This document shows, in pieces, positions 15,948 to 24,805 of a stretch of DNA of 33,231 nt. This DNA comes from CAZPKH01 sp964407165 (GTDB taxonomy: Bacteria; Bacteroidota; Bacteroidia; Bacteroidales; Muribaculaceae): positions 1-33,231 of the forward strand of contig CAYOUJ010000028.1 in the NCBI GenBank assembly GCA_964407165.1. The letters run 5' to 3'. How positions within the stretch are numbered: position 1 is the stretch's first letter; the number at the start of each line of letters is the position of its first letter. A program made the position numbers and the translations under genes. The notes beneath the pieces are model-generated. The model made no database searches, had not been told where the DNA came from, and worked only from the letters and a program-made list of their open reading frames with translations.

Positions 15948-16010
15948 ACTTTAGCCGGTTACCCGGTTACCCGATTACTTAATCGGATAACCGGCTAACC
16001 GGCTAAAGTG
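15948..16010. terminator. Hairpin between fic and the surface lipoprotein gene
   Basis: CTTTAGCCGGTTACCCGGTT and its near-complement ACCGGCTAACCGGCTAAAG around CCGATTACTTAATCGG. It lies between convergent genes and belongs to the same palindrome family as 14671-14737. Likely bidirectional terminator. Confidence 0.7.
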
Positions 16011-16021
16011 GTTAATCCCTA

Positions 16022-18142
16022 TTAACGCTGGGCGAAGGTGACGCCGGAGGCGATGTCGGGGGTGAGGCCGCCGGTGAACGTGGTGGCGGCGTCGTATGTG
16101 AGGCTGACAGCCTTGTCGTTGGCCATCTTGCCGCAAGCCTGCGGGAAGTAGGAGGCGTAGGCGCCCGTCACGCTGACAGCGCAGCCGGTGAGGGTGACTG
16201 TAGTCTCGTAGTCGAAGGAGGTGGTGTTGCTGTTGCCGAAGGTGAAGGCCGACTTGGTGACTTGGCAACCAATGCTCCATGTCTCGGCAAACTCTGCCGC
16301 GGCGGCCTGTGCGTCGGCGTCGGAGGCATACTTGTCGGTGTCGAGCGTCAGAGCCACGTTGGTGAACGAACTGGTGCCACCGCGCATGAACGCTGCCTGC
16401 CAGTAGCCGCTGACAGAGCCGCCGGTGACGGTGAGTGTGCCGGGCACGTTCCAACAGATGCCGCAGCGGGCCTCGATGTCGCAGTTGGTTATCGTGGCAG
16501 TCGGGCTGAATGCTCTGGTTCCTTCGGTTGTGACGCCGTATGAGCCACCTGAGATCTTGGTGTCGGTGACATTTACAACGGGGGTATCAGTGGCATATTG
16601 GGAATAAATTGCCACGCCGGCAGATGTAGGCGTAACTTCGTCAGTGGTGAGCACTATCTCTGCTCCGTTAATGTTTACCGTCGGGTTTTGGATAATGTTG
16701 ACACCGGCGATTGGAGCCGTAATCTTGCCACCCTCAATATTTAACGTTGAAGTGCCTTGGGCGTAAACGGCAGCTTGGTTGGTGCACTCTTGCACGACCT
16801 CAACATTTGTCAAGTTTGCCACGCCTGTGCCATGAGTAATGATAGCCACATAGGAAGAAGAAGATGTAACCTTGCAGTCGGTCATGTCGAGAGTGCCCAC
16901 GCCGCTGCGCACAGCGTACGACGTGCCGGTATGGTTAATGGTAACGTTGGCCATCTTGGTGTTGCCGGAGCCATTCCATATACAGTTTTCGCCCGTAGAG
17001 ACAATGGTGCCGTTGTTGATCTCTATCTCGGCATTGTTGTAGGTGCGAAGATATTTTGAGGTGGTGAATGTATGGCCGGCAAGGTCAATGAGCACTGTCT
17101 TGCCGTTGATAGGTATATTCGAACTGGTCCAGTTGATGTCAGACGTCAGCGTGATGACACCGCTGCCGCCGGCCGGGATGGCATTAATGGCTGCTGCAAA
17201 CTGTGAGGGGGTAGCTACCTTAACGCCCACATTGTTGTCGGGGGTGCCGAACTCGGGGTCGATGACGATGTCGTAGCTAACAGTCGAGGTGAAGAAGTTG
17301 CCCACGATGTTGGTGCGGTAGTTGCGCTTGACGGGCACGCTGTTGACCTCAATCCCCGTGGTGGCGCCGTTGGGGTCAGCGTACTGGAAGGTGACGGTGT
17401 TGACCGTGGCGTCGTCCTTGGAGGCGAGCACATAGTTCATGGCCACCCAGGCATAGTCTTTGGAGGCGACGGTGATGGTGGGATCCTCAGGCACTGCTGA
17501 CACCTTGTAGGTCACGGCAGTAGGATCGCCGACGGTGCCGTCGAGCATGCTCATGGTGGTGGGAATCTGGGCGGTGAAGGTCATGCCGGTCTCGGTGACG
17601 GTGTAGCCGGCCTTGACAGCGGCCTCATAGTCGGCGGCGCCCACGTTGACCTGGGCGAACGGGCGCGTAAGCGTGGCCGAAGGATTGGCCATGCCCTCCT
17701 CCACCTTTACCACGTCGGCCATGCCGTAGAAGGCATCGTAGATGTCAGAGTTGGCGGTGACGTCGGAGTAGTCGATGGTGAGGGTGCCGTTCTCGATCTT
17801 GTAGGGGGCGGCGGCGTTCTTCGCGAAGAAGGCCACCTTGTAGCTCTTGCCCGTTACCAGCTGTATGTCTATTTTGGTCTCGAGGTTCAGCCCGTCGAAA
17901 GCTCCGGTCACCTCGTCCTGGAAGAGGAAGGCGTCGCCGTTGTCGGCGTCATAGACGGCGTAGGTGACGTCCACGGCCTTGTAGCCGTCGTTGATGGCGC
18001 GGCTGAGGTTGCCGGGCATGGTAATGGTGAACGATACGACGCCGTTGGCGCCGGTGGTAGATGCTACCGGCTCGTCGGAGGAGCAGCCGACGAGGGTCGC
18101 GCCCATCACGAGCGCGCTTGCAAGAATAAAGGATTTTTTCAT
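16022..18142 (-). CDS. Surface lipoprotein: DUF6562 domain plus beta-helix
   Basis: 706 residues. Signal peptide with lipobox Cys20 (LVMGATLVGCSSDEPV). The mature N-terminal part, about residues 30-300, matches DUF6562: VVSFTITMPGNLSRAINDGY, DVTYAVYDADNGDAFLFQDE, KSYKVAFFAKNAAAPYKIEN and the closing VKRNYRTNIVGNFFTSTVSY, domains related to Bacteroidetes fimbrillin-like and Mfa-like surface proteins. Residues about 315-706 are a repetitive Thr/Val/Asn-rich stretch with regular strand turns (ITLTSDINWTSSNIPINGKT, LNIEGGKITAPIAGVNIIQN), fitting a right-handed parallel beta helix. Such proteins are displayed on the outer surface and may be adhesins or glycan binders. It is monocistronic, and a C9 run lies at the upstream edge of its promoter. 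Confidence 0.8.
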   Translation of the reverse strand: MKKSFILASALVMGATLVGCSSDEPVASTTGANGVVSFTITMPGNLSRAINDGYKAVDVTYAVYDADNGDAFLFQDEVTGAFDGLNLETKIDIQLVTGKSYKVAFFAKNAAAPYKIENGTLTIDYSDVTANSDIYDAFYGMADVVKVEEGMANPSATLTRPFAQVNVGAADYEAAVKAGYTVTETGMTFTAQIPTTMSMLDGTVGDPTAVTYKVSAVPEDPTITVASKDYAWVAMNYVLASKDDATVNTVTFQYADPNGATTGIEVNSVPVKRNYRTNIVGNFFTSTVSYDIVIDPEFGTPDNNVGVKVATPSQFAAAINAIPAGGSGVITLTSDINWTSSNIPINGKTVLIDLAGHTFTTSKYLRTYNNAEIEINNGTIVSTGENCIWNGSGNTKMANVTINHTGTSYAVRSGVGTLDMTDCKVTSSSSYVAIITHGTGVANLTNVEVVQECTNQAAVYAQGTSTLNIEGGKITAPIAGVNIIQNPTVNINGAEIVLTTDEVTPTSAGVAIYSQYATDTPVVNVTDTKISGGSYGVTTEGTRAFSPTATITNCDIEARCGICWNVPGTLTVTGGSVSGYWQAAFMRGGTSSFTNVALTLDTDKYASDADAQAAAAEFAETWSIGCQVTKSAFTFGNSNTTSFDYETTVTLTGCAVSVTGAYASYFPQACGKMANDKAVSLTYDAATTFTGGLTPDIASGVTFAQR

Positions 18143-18170
18143 GAATTACAGGTATAAAGAATGTTTTGCG

Positions 18171-18215
18171 CAAATTTACGCACAAACGGGGGTAATAGCC
18201 AAATCACCCCCCCCC
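18171..18215 (-). promoter_or_regulatory. Promoter of the DUF6562 gene with adjacent G9 run
   Basis: On the minus strand TTTG (18203-18200), 21 nt, TAAATTTG (18178-18171), leaving a leader of about 20 nt. Three nucleotides upstream of the TTTG is a run of nine G (nine C on the plus strand, 18207-18215), a tract prone to slippage. Confidence 0.6.
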
Positions 18216-18250
18216 ATTTTAACTATTTTTAACACTTTTTTGAGTAACGG

Positions 18251-18530
18251 GTAACTATTCACCGAATACAATTTTGCTCCAAAGGAGCAACTTGATGACA
18301 ACCCCGGGCAAGCGGAGCGCAGCCCGGGGAATCGGAGAGGCGACCTCGCGCCCCGGCACCCCAAAGGGGTGCGTTAATGATTGTTGAACCAATCATCAGC
18401 GCACCCCGTTGGGGTGCATGTCTCAACGATTTTCTTCACCCCCGGGCTGCGCTCCGCTTGCCAGGGGTTATCATCATCGCGCTCCTTTGGAGCGCATTTA
18501 TAAAAATATTGATATTCGGTGAATGGTTAC
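18251..18530. repeat. 280-bp palindromic element, copy 1
   Basis: Ends are GTAACTATTCACCGAATA and TATTCGGTGAATGGTTAC. Inside are nested hairpins: GCTCCAAAGGAGC type, a 28-bp inverted pair beginning AACCCCGGGCAAGCGGAGCG, and a centre with GCACCCCAAAGGGGTGC and TGATTGTTGAACCAATCA. The same 280-bp element lies at 32155-32434 with the outer arms exchanged. No transposase is nearby; open frames inside it are by-products of the palindrome. It lies downstream of the DUF4348 gene and upstream of the surface lipoprotein gene. Confidence 0.8.
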
Positions 18531-18574
18531 GGTTAGCGAGATACTCCTTAATTTCCTTAAGCTCCTTAATTTCC

Positions 18575-19132
18575 TTAACCGGCGACGAGGATGGCAGTGA
18601 GATACCACTTGCCGTCGCGGCGCTCGAAGGTCAGGTCGACGCCGCTGCCGCCGTCGTCAGCCTCGGTTATCCACCTGTAGACCACCACGTTTTCGGCACA
18701 ATATTTCCACTCGTAGGTGTCAGTCTGCGTTGTCCCGTCTTTGAGCTTGCGCTCAACGCGCCGGGCGGAGAAAAACCGGTTCCACTTAGATTGGGTGAAC
18801 TGGCCGAAGATTTTCTGGTACCACTCCTTTCCGCAGGTTGAATTTTCGTAGATTACCAGGCTGTCTTCATCGGCAGAATACACCCCGCACTGCACGTCGG
18901 CCGTGCGAGCCTGCCGCACTTTGGGATAGTCGATGAAGTCGTCGATGAAGTTGGCGAACGTCTCCTCCTGGAGGTTGCAGGGTGCATCGTACTCCAACGG
19001 CATGTTACGGTAGTAGAGCACTGACTCTTTTGAAGATTTTCTCTTCTTGGTAAGGTATTGGGCCTGTGCGTCGGGCGCAGCGACCGTGCACACTGCCAGC
19101 ACGGCCAGCAAAACAATCACTATCTTTTTCAT
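18575..19132 (-). CDS. DUF4348 family exported protein
   Basis: 185 residues from ATG 19132 (MKKIVIVLLAVLAVCTVAAP); an ATG three codons upstream, 2 nt after the miaA stop, is an alternative. The signal peptide is cut near DAQAQ; there is no lipobox, so a periplasmic product is expected. The mature part has EETFANFIDDFIDYPKVRQA and EWYQKIFGQFTQSKWNRFFS, then two strands ending VDLTFERRDGKWYLTAILVA, the plan of DUF4348, a Bacteroidetes family of unknown role. It is the last gene of the operon with miaA. Downstream are short CTTAATTTCCTTAA-type direct repeats, then the palindromic element. Confidence 0.75.
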   Translation of the reverse strand: MKKIVIVLLAVLAVCTVAAPDAQAQYLTKKRKSSKESVLYYRNMPLEYDAPCNLQEETFANFIDDFIDYPKVRQARTADVQCGVYSADEDSLVIYENSTCGKEWYQKIFGQFTQSKWNRFFSARRVERKLKDGTTQTDTYEWKYCAENVVVYRWITEADDGGSGVDLTFERRDGKWYLTAILVAG

Positions 19133-19142
19133 AATGTGCATT

Positions 19143-20054
19143 TTATTTGATTAGGTTGAGGACTTGGGCGGTGAAGGCGGGGGCGGGGAGGTCGTAGGGG
19201 AGCCACCGGATGGGGTAGCCACGGCGCTCCATGCCCCGGAACCACGTCATCTGCCGCTTGGCAAACTGATGTATCGCTATCTCGAGCTGGCGGAACATCT
19301 CGTCGTAGGTCAACGCGCCGGTGACATGCAAAGTAATAAACTTGTATTCAAGGCCGTAGTAGATCAGATCGTCGGCCGCGATGCCGCTGTCGAGCAGGCG
19401 ACGCACTTCGTCGACCATACCGGCGTCGAGGCGCCGGCGCAGACGGTCGGTGATGCGTCGCCGACGCTCCTCGCGCGGGATGTCCACGCCGATGACCACG
19501 GCGCCCTCCACGGGGTGCGGCTCGGCACCTTCGGCGGCGTCGGGGTGCTCATTATAATATGTCTGTATCTCGATGGCGCGGATGGCGCGTTTGCAGGTGT
19601 CGACGTCGGTGGTGTTATGGAGCGTCTTCATCTCGGCAAGCCTGCGGTGCAACTCGCTGAGAGGCACGTCTTTCAGGCGCTCGCGAAGCCCGGGGTTCTC
19701 GGGCACCTCGGGGAGCGCCAGGCCCTTGAGCACCGACTCGACGTAGAGGCCCGTGCCCCCGCATAGTATGGGCAGTCGACCTCGCGACACGATGTCGGCG
19801 TAGACGCGCTGATAGTCACGGAGATATTCGTAAAGGTTATACTTGTAGCCGGCCGGAGTGATGTCGATGAGATGATACGGCACGTCGCCGTATTCGTCAA
19901 GGTCCTTGCCGGTGCCGAGGTCCATGCCGCGGTACACCTGCCGGGAGTCGGCGCTGATAATCTCGCCGCCGACCGCGCGGGCGATGTCCACGGCGCGGGC
20001 GGTCTTGCCGGAGGCCGTGGGGCCGGTGATTACAAGTAACGGAGTATTAGGCAT
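19143..20054 (-). CDS. miaA: tRNA dimethylallyltransferase
   Basis: 303 residues. It adds a dimethylallyl group to A37 of tRNAs that read codons starting with U. The P-loop GPTASGKT is at residues 11-18, followed by GGEIISADSRQVYRGMDLGT and PYHLIDI, all family marks; the lid and tRNA-binding part holds DVDTCKRAIRAIEIQTYY and FITLHVTGALTYDEMFRQLE, with the closing KRQMTWFRGM. The start directly abuts the stop of the membrane-protein gene (20055) and the stop is 2 nt from the next start region, so it is translated as part of one operon. Bacteroidales often carry two miaA genes, so this may not be the only copy. Confidence 0.95.
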   Translation of the reverse strand: MPNTPLLVITGPTASGKTARAVDIARAVGGEIISADSRQVYRGMDLGTGKDLDEYGDVPYHLIDITPAGYKYNLYEYLRDYQRVYADIVSRGRLPILCGGTGLYVESVLKGLALPEVPENPGLRERLKDVPLSELHRRLAEMKTLHNTTDVDTCKRAIRAIEIQTYYNEHPDAAEGAEPHPVEGAVVIGVDIPREERRRRITDRLRRRLDAGMVDEVRRLLDSGIAADDLIYYGLEYKFITLHVTGALTYDEMFRQLEIAIHQFAKRQMTWFRGMERRGYPIRWLPYDLPAPAFTAQVLNLIK

Positions 20055-21422
20055 TTATTGTTTGTGTGTTTTCTTTTCTCTATGCGCCGAGCCGCTGACA
20101 TAACGGCTCCAGAAGCGCCGCAGGCGGAAGAAGCGGCTGTCTTCGTTGTTGGAGGCGATGTAGAGCCACTTGCGGTAGTCGCCGTAGTCTATCTCCCTGT
20201 TGGCCAGGTCACTGAACCGAAATTGCGGCTTGTAGTTGCGTATGGCGTAGCGCCGCAGGCCGTTCTCGTCGTACACCTTCCAGGCCATGGTCATGGCGTG
20301 CAGGCGCCCCAACTCGCTGACCATCAAGGGGGCGAGGGAGTGCTCCTGGATGAGCCGGTTAACGTCGGGGAGCGTGAACCAGTCGCCGCGCAGCCGCGAA
20401 CCCTCAATCGACCCCATCGATGGGAGGACGACGAGGAAGTGGTAGAGGTAGGTCTCGGAGTTGGCGGCATGATTTTTGTAAAGGAACCGTAACTTGAAGT
20501 CCTCCAGCCCCGTATAGTTGGCGAAGCGCGCGCGGGCGTCATCCTCGGTGATGTCCTCCTTGCGCCGCAGCTGGAGGGTGACGGGGGTGTCGATGAATAG
20601 CGACGAAATCTCGGTGTCGGGGGTGATCTCGGGGATCTCGAGAAGCAGCTGCTCCTCGCTGATGATGATGAAGCGCAGGGTGGTGGTGCGCCCGAACTTG
20701 GAATTGTCGCCGCCGAAATTGAGGCGGAAAAACTGCCACACACCCAGGCAGCGCACCGTCATGAAGATGATCGAGGCGCCGAAGATGAGCAACGGGCCGA
20801 TGTCGAAGAGGAAAAGGTCGGGGGAGTTTAGGTTGGTGTTGACGTACCAGATGGCGTAATACACCCAGTCGACGACACTCATGGAAGCTGTGAGCCAGAA
20901 CATTAGCCGCGCCTGATAGCGGCCCTCGCGCGAGAGGAACTCACCCATGAACCCGCGCTCGGTGACGGTGCCGAACTGGCGTATGCACTCGGCGCAGAAG
21001 GGCAGCTTGTCCTTGCGCAGCAGCGCCCACGCGCACAGGGCGGCGGTGACGGGAAACAGAATGAGCGAAGCAATGTAGGGTATCTCGGGGTTGATCAGTT
21101 CGACGTCGGCCACCAGCAGGTCGATGTAATGCTTGCGGTGCAGCAGGTTGATAACAAACATGATGACCGCCGAGACAAACATAGCCCTCGACATGATGAA
21201 GGGCATGAGGAAGCACGTGGGACGGCTCGACGAGCGGTTGCCCTTTACGGCGACGTAGAGGAGGATGCACATCACCAGACACACCAGAGGATAGGAGCCC
21301 TTGCCGACCAGCTGGGTGAAGGCGAGGGCGACCATGAGGGCGACGGCCGACATGGTCCAGTTGAGCCATACGGCGTAGACGCCGTAGCCCTGCTTCATCA
21401 TCTGGTTTCTGTCTGTATCCAA
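20055..21422 (-). CDS. Conserved-type multipass membrane protein, function unknown
   Basis: 455 residues. Six hydrophobic segments lie in the N-terminal half, near residues 17-38, 44-60, 72-94, 115-135, 173-192 and 205-226. A Cys pair (FCAEC, near 143-147) sits between helices four and five and could bind a metal or form a disulfide. The C-terminal half, about residues 235-440, is soluble and mixed alpha/beta, with TTTLRFIIISEEQLLLEIPE, ENGLRRYAIRNYKPQFRFSD and a basic tail ending SAHREKKTHKQ. I recognise no named family. It sits between the S9 peptidase gene (40 nt upstream) and miaA (no gap), so it is expressed with them. Confidence 0.75.
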   Translation of the reverse strand: MDTDRNQMMKQGYGVYAVWLNWTMSAVALMVALAFTQLVGKGSYPLVCLVMCILLYVAVKGNRSSSRPTCFLMPFIMSRAMFVSAVIMFVINLLHRKHYIDLLVADVELINPEIPYIASLILFPVTAALCAWALLRKDKLPFCAECIRQFGTVTERGFMGEFLSREGRYQARLMFWLTASMSVVDWVYYAIWYVNTNLNSPDLFLFDIGPLLIFGASIIFMTVRCLGVWQFFRLNFGGDNSKFGRTTTLRFIIISEEQLLLEIPEITPDTEISSLFIDTPVTLQLRRKEDITEDDARARFANYTGLEDFKLRFLYKNHAANSETYLYHFLVVLPSMGSIEGSRLRGDWFTLPDVNRLIQEHSLAPLMVSELGRLHAMTMAWKVYDENGLRRYAIRNYKPQFRFSDLANREIDYGDYRKWLYIASNNEDSRFFRLRRFWSRYVSGSAHREKKTHKQ

Positions 21423-21462
21423 TGAGTTAAAGAGTTATTGAGTTAAAGAGTAACGTAGAGGG

Positions 21463-23652
21463 TTACTTGAGGTGGTCGGTGAAGTAGGAGAGGATGCGGG
21501 AGTAGATGACCGCGCGGGAGTTGCAGCCGTAGATCGAGTGGTTCATGTTGGGGAACAGCAGCATGTCGCAATAGCCGCCGCTGACCTCGAGGGCGGAGAC
21601 AAATTCGATGGTGTTGCTCAGGTGCACGTTGTCGTCGGCGGTGCCGTGTATCATCAGCAGCGGCGCGCGCAGGTCGGCGGCGTGGGTGAGCGGTGCCGAG
21701 GAGTTGTAGCCGGCCTCGTTCTCCCCCGGGGTGAGCATGTAGCGCTCGGCGTAGACAGTGTCGTAATAGCGCCACGAGGTGACTGGGGCGACGGCGACGC
21801 CGCAGGCCCAGTCGAAGGTGCCGGTGGTGAGGCACATCAGCGTCTCATAGCCGCCGTAGCTCCATCCCCACAGGCCGATGCGCGAGCCGTCGACATATGG
21901 CAGCGACGCGAGATAAGAGGCTGTAGCACACTGGTCTATGGTCTCATACTTGCCCAGGTTGCGGTAAACTATGTCCATGAACTCCCGACCGCGGCCGCCG
22001 GTGCCCCGGCCGTCGACGGTCACTATTATAAACCCTTGCTCGGCGAAATAGTTCGCCCAGTCTACGCCCCAGCGGTTGAGCACCTCCTGCGACCCCGGGC
22101 CGCTGTACTGGTACATGATGACGGGGTATTTCTTCGAGGCGTTGAAATCCAGCGGCTTGACCATAAATCCGTTGAGACTCACGCCGTCAGCGGTGGTAAA
22201 TTGGAAGAACTCCTTGCGGGGGGCGTTGGCATATTTGGCGGCATATTCGGCGTTTGCCTCGACGACACGCTGCTGCTTGTCGCCCGAGGTGGCGTAGAGG
22301 GTGTATGTAGGCGGAGTGGTGACGTTGCTGTAATTGACCGTGTAATAGTCCATGTTGGGCGTAAACCAAGCGGAGGCGGTGCCCTCGTCGGGAGTGAGGT
22401 GCTTTATGTTGCCCTTGGCGTCGACGCTGCACAGCACGCGGTTGAGCGGCCCCGTGGGCGTCGCTTGGAAGAAGTGGCGCTGCGTCTTGGCGTCGTAGCC
22501 GTAATATGCTGTGGCATCATACGTTGCGTTGGTAATGGCGCGCGTCATCTGGCCCGAGTAGGTATACTGGTAATAGTTGGAGTAGCCGTTGCGCGACGAC
22601 TGCATAACAAACCCGTCGGCCGTGAACGTAATCTCCTCGTATGTAGCCGGATTGAGCCAGGCTTTCTCCTGCTCGACGAGCACCGACTTGGCCACCGTCG
22701 ACCGCGGGTTGACGGCGTAAAGCTCCATGCGGTTCTGCGCTCGGTTGAGGGTGACCACCATCAGCCGGTCAGCGGCGTAGGCAAACGTAATGCGGGGGAT
22801 GTACTCAATGTTTGCATCGTTGAGCGCAACGGTCTTGGTCGCGCGTGTCTCGATGTCGTAGCCGTGGACGCTCACGCGGCTGTTGGGCTGCCCGGCGACG
22901 GGATATTTGTAAGTGAACTGCCCGGGGTAGAGCGCGTACTGCTTGCGCGGCTCGCAGGCGCCCTCGTAGAGGGGGAAGCTATAGAGCGGCACCTCCGACT
23001 CGTCATACTTGATGTAGCAAAGCATCAGATTGTCAGGCGACCACGTCATCGAGCAGTCGGTGGCAAACTCCTCCTCATACACCCAGTCGGGCACGCCATT
23101 GATCACCGAGTTGACGGCGCCGTCGGTGGTGACGCTGACGGTCGTGCCGTAGTCTAACTTGTAGATATAGATATTGTTATCCGTCTTGACGTATGCTATC
23201 ATGCGACCGTCGGGCGAGAAAAGCGGCGCGCGCAGCTGTTCGCCGGGCTGCGCCACGGGCGTCAGCTTCTTGCTGTGAAGGTCATAGACGAAATACTCGG
23301 CTGTGTACGAGTGGCGGTAGATGGGCGTCGAGCCGGCCCAGACGAGTATCTTGGAGCCGTCAGGGCTGACGGTGAAGCCTTCGATTTTGGAGAGCGTGCA
23401 GTCGCGGGCCGTGGCCACGTCGAAGACCACTTCGCCCGGCTGGCCGGTGCGGATGTCTTGCTCGACTATCTGCTTGCCCCCTTGGAGGCTGAGCACTTTT
23501 GTGCCGGCGGCGTTATACTGCGGCTTGGCCACGCGCACGGGGCGCGCCTGGCTACCTACGTATCGGTCAATGCCGGGGGCAATGTTGTTGGCGGCGTTGG
23601 TTCCCAACGCAGCAGCCAAAAGTGTAAGTATCAGTAATTTTCTCATCGTCAT
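21463..23652 (-). CDS. S9 family peptidase, dipeptidyl peptidase IV-like
   Basis: 729 residues with a signal peptide (LLILTLLAAALGTNAANNIA), so periplasmic or surface-attached. Residues about 40-480 form the DPP-IV beta propeller (LFSPDGRMIAYVKTDNNIYI, GVPDWVYEEEFATDCSMTWS with the DW-YEEE loop that binds the substrate amino end). The alpha/beta hydrolase domain carries the nucleophile Ser in GLWGWSYGGYETL (about 600), Asp in HGTADDNVHLSN (about 670) and His in NMNHSIYG (about 705); the catalytic triad is complete. It should release X-Pro dipeptides. It lies between the coiled-coil gene and the membrane-protein gene in the operon; no promoter is seen directly upstream. Confidence 0.93.
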   Translation of the reverse strand: MTMRKLLILTLLAAALGTNAANNIAPGIDRYVGSQARPVRVAKPQYNAAGTKVLSLQGGKQIVEQDIRTGQPGEVVFDVATARDCTLSKIEGFTVSPDGSKILVWAGSTPIYRHSYTAEYFVYDLHSKKLTPVAQPGEQLRAPLFSPDGRMIAYVKTDNNIYIYKLDYGTTVSVTTDGAVNSVINGVPDWVYEEEFATDCSMTWSPDNLMLCYIKYDESEVPLYSFPLYEGACEPRKQYALYPGQFTYKYPVAGQPNSRVSVHGYDIETRATKTVALNDANIEYIPRITFAYAADRLMVVTLNRAQNRMELYAVNPRSTVAKSVLVEQEKAWLNPATYEEITFTADGFVMQSSRNGYSNYYQYTYSGQMTRAITNATYDATAYYGYDAKTQRHFFQATPTGPLNRVLCSVDAKGNIKHLTPDEGTASAWFTPNMDYYTVNYSNVTTPPTYTLYATSGDKQQRVVEANAEYAAKYANAPRKEFFQFTTADGVSLNGFMVKPLDFNASKKYPVIMYQYSGPGSQEVLNRWGVDWANYFAEQGFIIVTVDGRGTGGRGREFMDIVYRNLGKYETIDQCATASYLASLPYVDGSRIGLWGWSYGGYETLMCLTTGTFDWACGVAVAPVTSWRYYDTVYAERYMLTPGENEAGYNSSAPLTHAADLRAPLLMIHGTADDNVHLSNTIEFVSALEVSGGYCDMLLFPNMNHSIYGCNSRAVIYSRILSYFTDHLK

Positions 23653-23660
23653 ATTCGATT

Positions 23661-23726
23661 AGCCATCGAGGATTATCGATTGATTATCGATGCCTATCGA
23701 TAATCGGTCGATAATCGGTCGATTGT
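23661..23726. repeat. ATCGATTATCGAT-type direct and inverted repeats
   Basis: The 76-nt gap between the coiled-coil gene and the peptidase gene is filled by repeats of ATCGATAATCGGTCG and its inverse. It can fold as a hairpin. It may weaken transcription between the two genes; no promoter box is seen. Confidence 0.5.
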
Positions 23727-23728
23727 TT

Positions 23729-24790
23729 TTAGAAGAGGGTGAGCTGGGGGTCGATGCGGGGCTTGAGCTCGGGCTTGTCATCCTTGTCCTCCTTCGCGGC
23801 CTTGTCGCCGCGGCCCTTGCGCCTGGGGGTATCGGTCTGGGCGACAGCATCTTCGGGAGCCTCGCCACGGAGGGTTTCGATCTCCCGCTGCAGCAGCGCC
23901 ATCGCCTCGGCATGGCGCCGCAGGTTGTGCTCAATGGTGCTGTTAAGGCTCTGTATCTCCTTGTCTTTTAGCACCATCTGCCGCTTGATTTCGGCCACGC
24001 GAATGTCCTGCTTCTGCTTATACTCGTCAAAGCGGTCGAGCAGCTTCACGGCCTCGGTGGCGGCCTCCAGCTCCTCGCGGGCCTCTGCCAGGTCACGGTT
24101 TGCCTTCGCAGCCTTGGCCGTAAGGTCCTGAACCATAGCGTCGGCCATCTTGGTCTTGACGGCGGCGGTCTCCACGTCGCGGCGCATTATGGCGTTCTGA
24201 CGCTGCTCGTCGGCCAGGCGCGTATTCAGGTCGGCTATCATCTCGTCGCGGCGCGCCAACTCGGCGCGCAGAATCTCCACCTCCTCGTTGGGAGCAGCCT
24301 CACCCGCACCGGCTTCGGTGCTTGGTTTAACGACGGGCTTTGCGGCCTCCTGGACCCTGCGCAGCTTGACGGTGAGGGCGCGCATCTCCTCCACCATCTT
24401 CTCGTTGTCGCGGCGGGCCTGCTCGGCCTGCGCCTCCAGGTCGTAGAGGCGGTCGGTCATGGCCCGCTTCTGGCGCTCGGCGCTGAGCTGCGCCTGCTTG
24501 GCCGCGTCGCGCTCGCCGGTGAGCTTCTTCACCTGCACGCGCAGGCGGTCGGCCTCGCTCATAATGGCGTTCTTGGCCTCCAGCGACTTTTGGCCGAAGG
24601 CGTCGGCGGGGGAGTTTTCATGGGATTCCTCGGGCTTGCTGTCGTCGCGGTTTTCAAGACTGGGGTCGAGGGTTATGACAGGGCGGCGAAACGGCTGGGC
24701 CACAGCGTCGTCGCGGTCTTCCTGCAGCTCCTCGTCGTCGTCCGCCTGGGCGAAGCCAAAGGCGTGCTTGAGTTTGTAGATCAATGACAT
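23729..24790 (-). CDS. Coiled-coil protein, function unknown
   Basis: 353 residues from ATG 24790 (MSLIYKLKHAFGF); upstream in-frame codons run into an inserted palindromic element and are not protein-like. An acidic segment (DDDEELQEDRDD) follows the N-terminal helix. Residues about 75-310 are nearly all heptad-patterned coiled coil rich in Ala, Glu, Arg and Lys (SEADRLRVQVKKLTGERDAA, EILRAELARRDEMIADLNTR). The C-terminal tail is Lys/Asp-rich and ends LKPRIDPQLTLF. No signal peptide or membrane helix. I recognise no family; a structural or scaffold role is only a guess. First gene of the operon with the S9 peptidase. Confidence 0.7.
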   Translation of the reverse strand: MSLIYKLKHAFGFAQADDDEELQEDRDDAVAQPFRRPVITLDPSLENRDDSKPEESHENSPADAFGQKSLEAKNAIMSEADRLRVQVKKLTGERDAAKQAQLSAERQKRAMTDRLYDLEAQAEQARRDNEKMVEEMRALTVKLRRVQEAAKPVVKPSTEAGAGEAAPNEEVEILRAELARRDEMIADLNTRLADEQRQNAIMRRDVETAAVKTKMADAMVQDLTAKAAKANRDLAEAREELEAATEAVKLLDRFDEYKQKQDIRVAEIKRQMVLKDKEIQSLNSTIEHNLRRHAEAMALLQREIETLRGEAPEDAVAQTDTPRRKGRGDKAAKEDKDDKPELKPRIDPQLTLF

Positions 24791-24805
24791 CTTTGCACCG
24801 GTTTT

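Noticed and set aside
18377..18841. Open frame across the palindromic element into the DUF4348 gene
   Set aside because: Its first half is element sequence and its second half is antisense to a clear gene.
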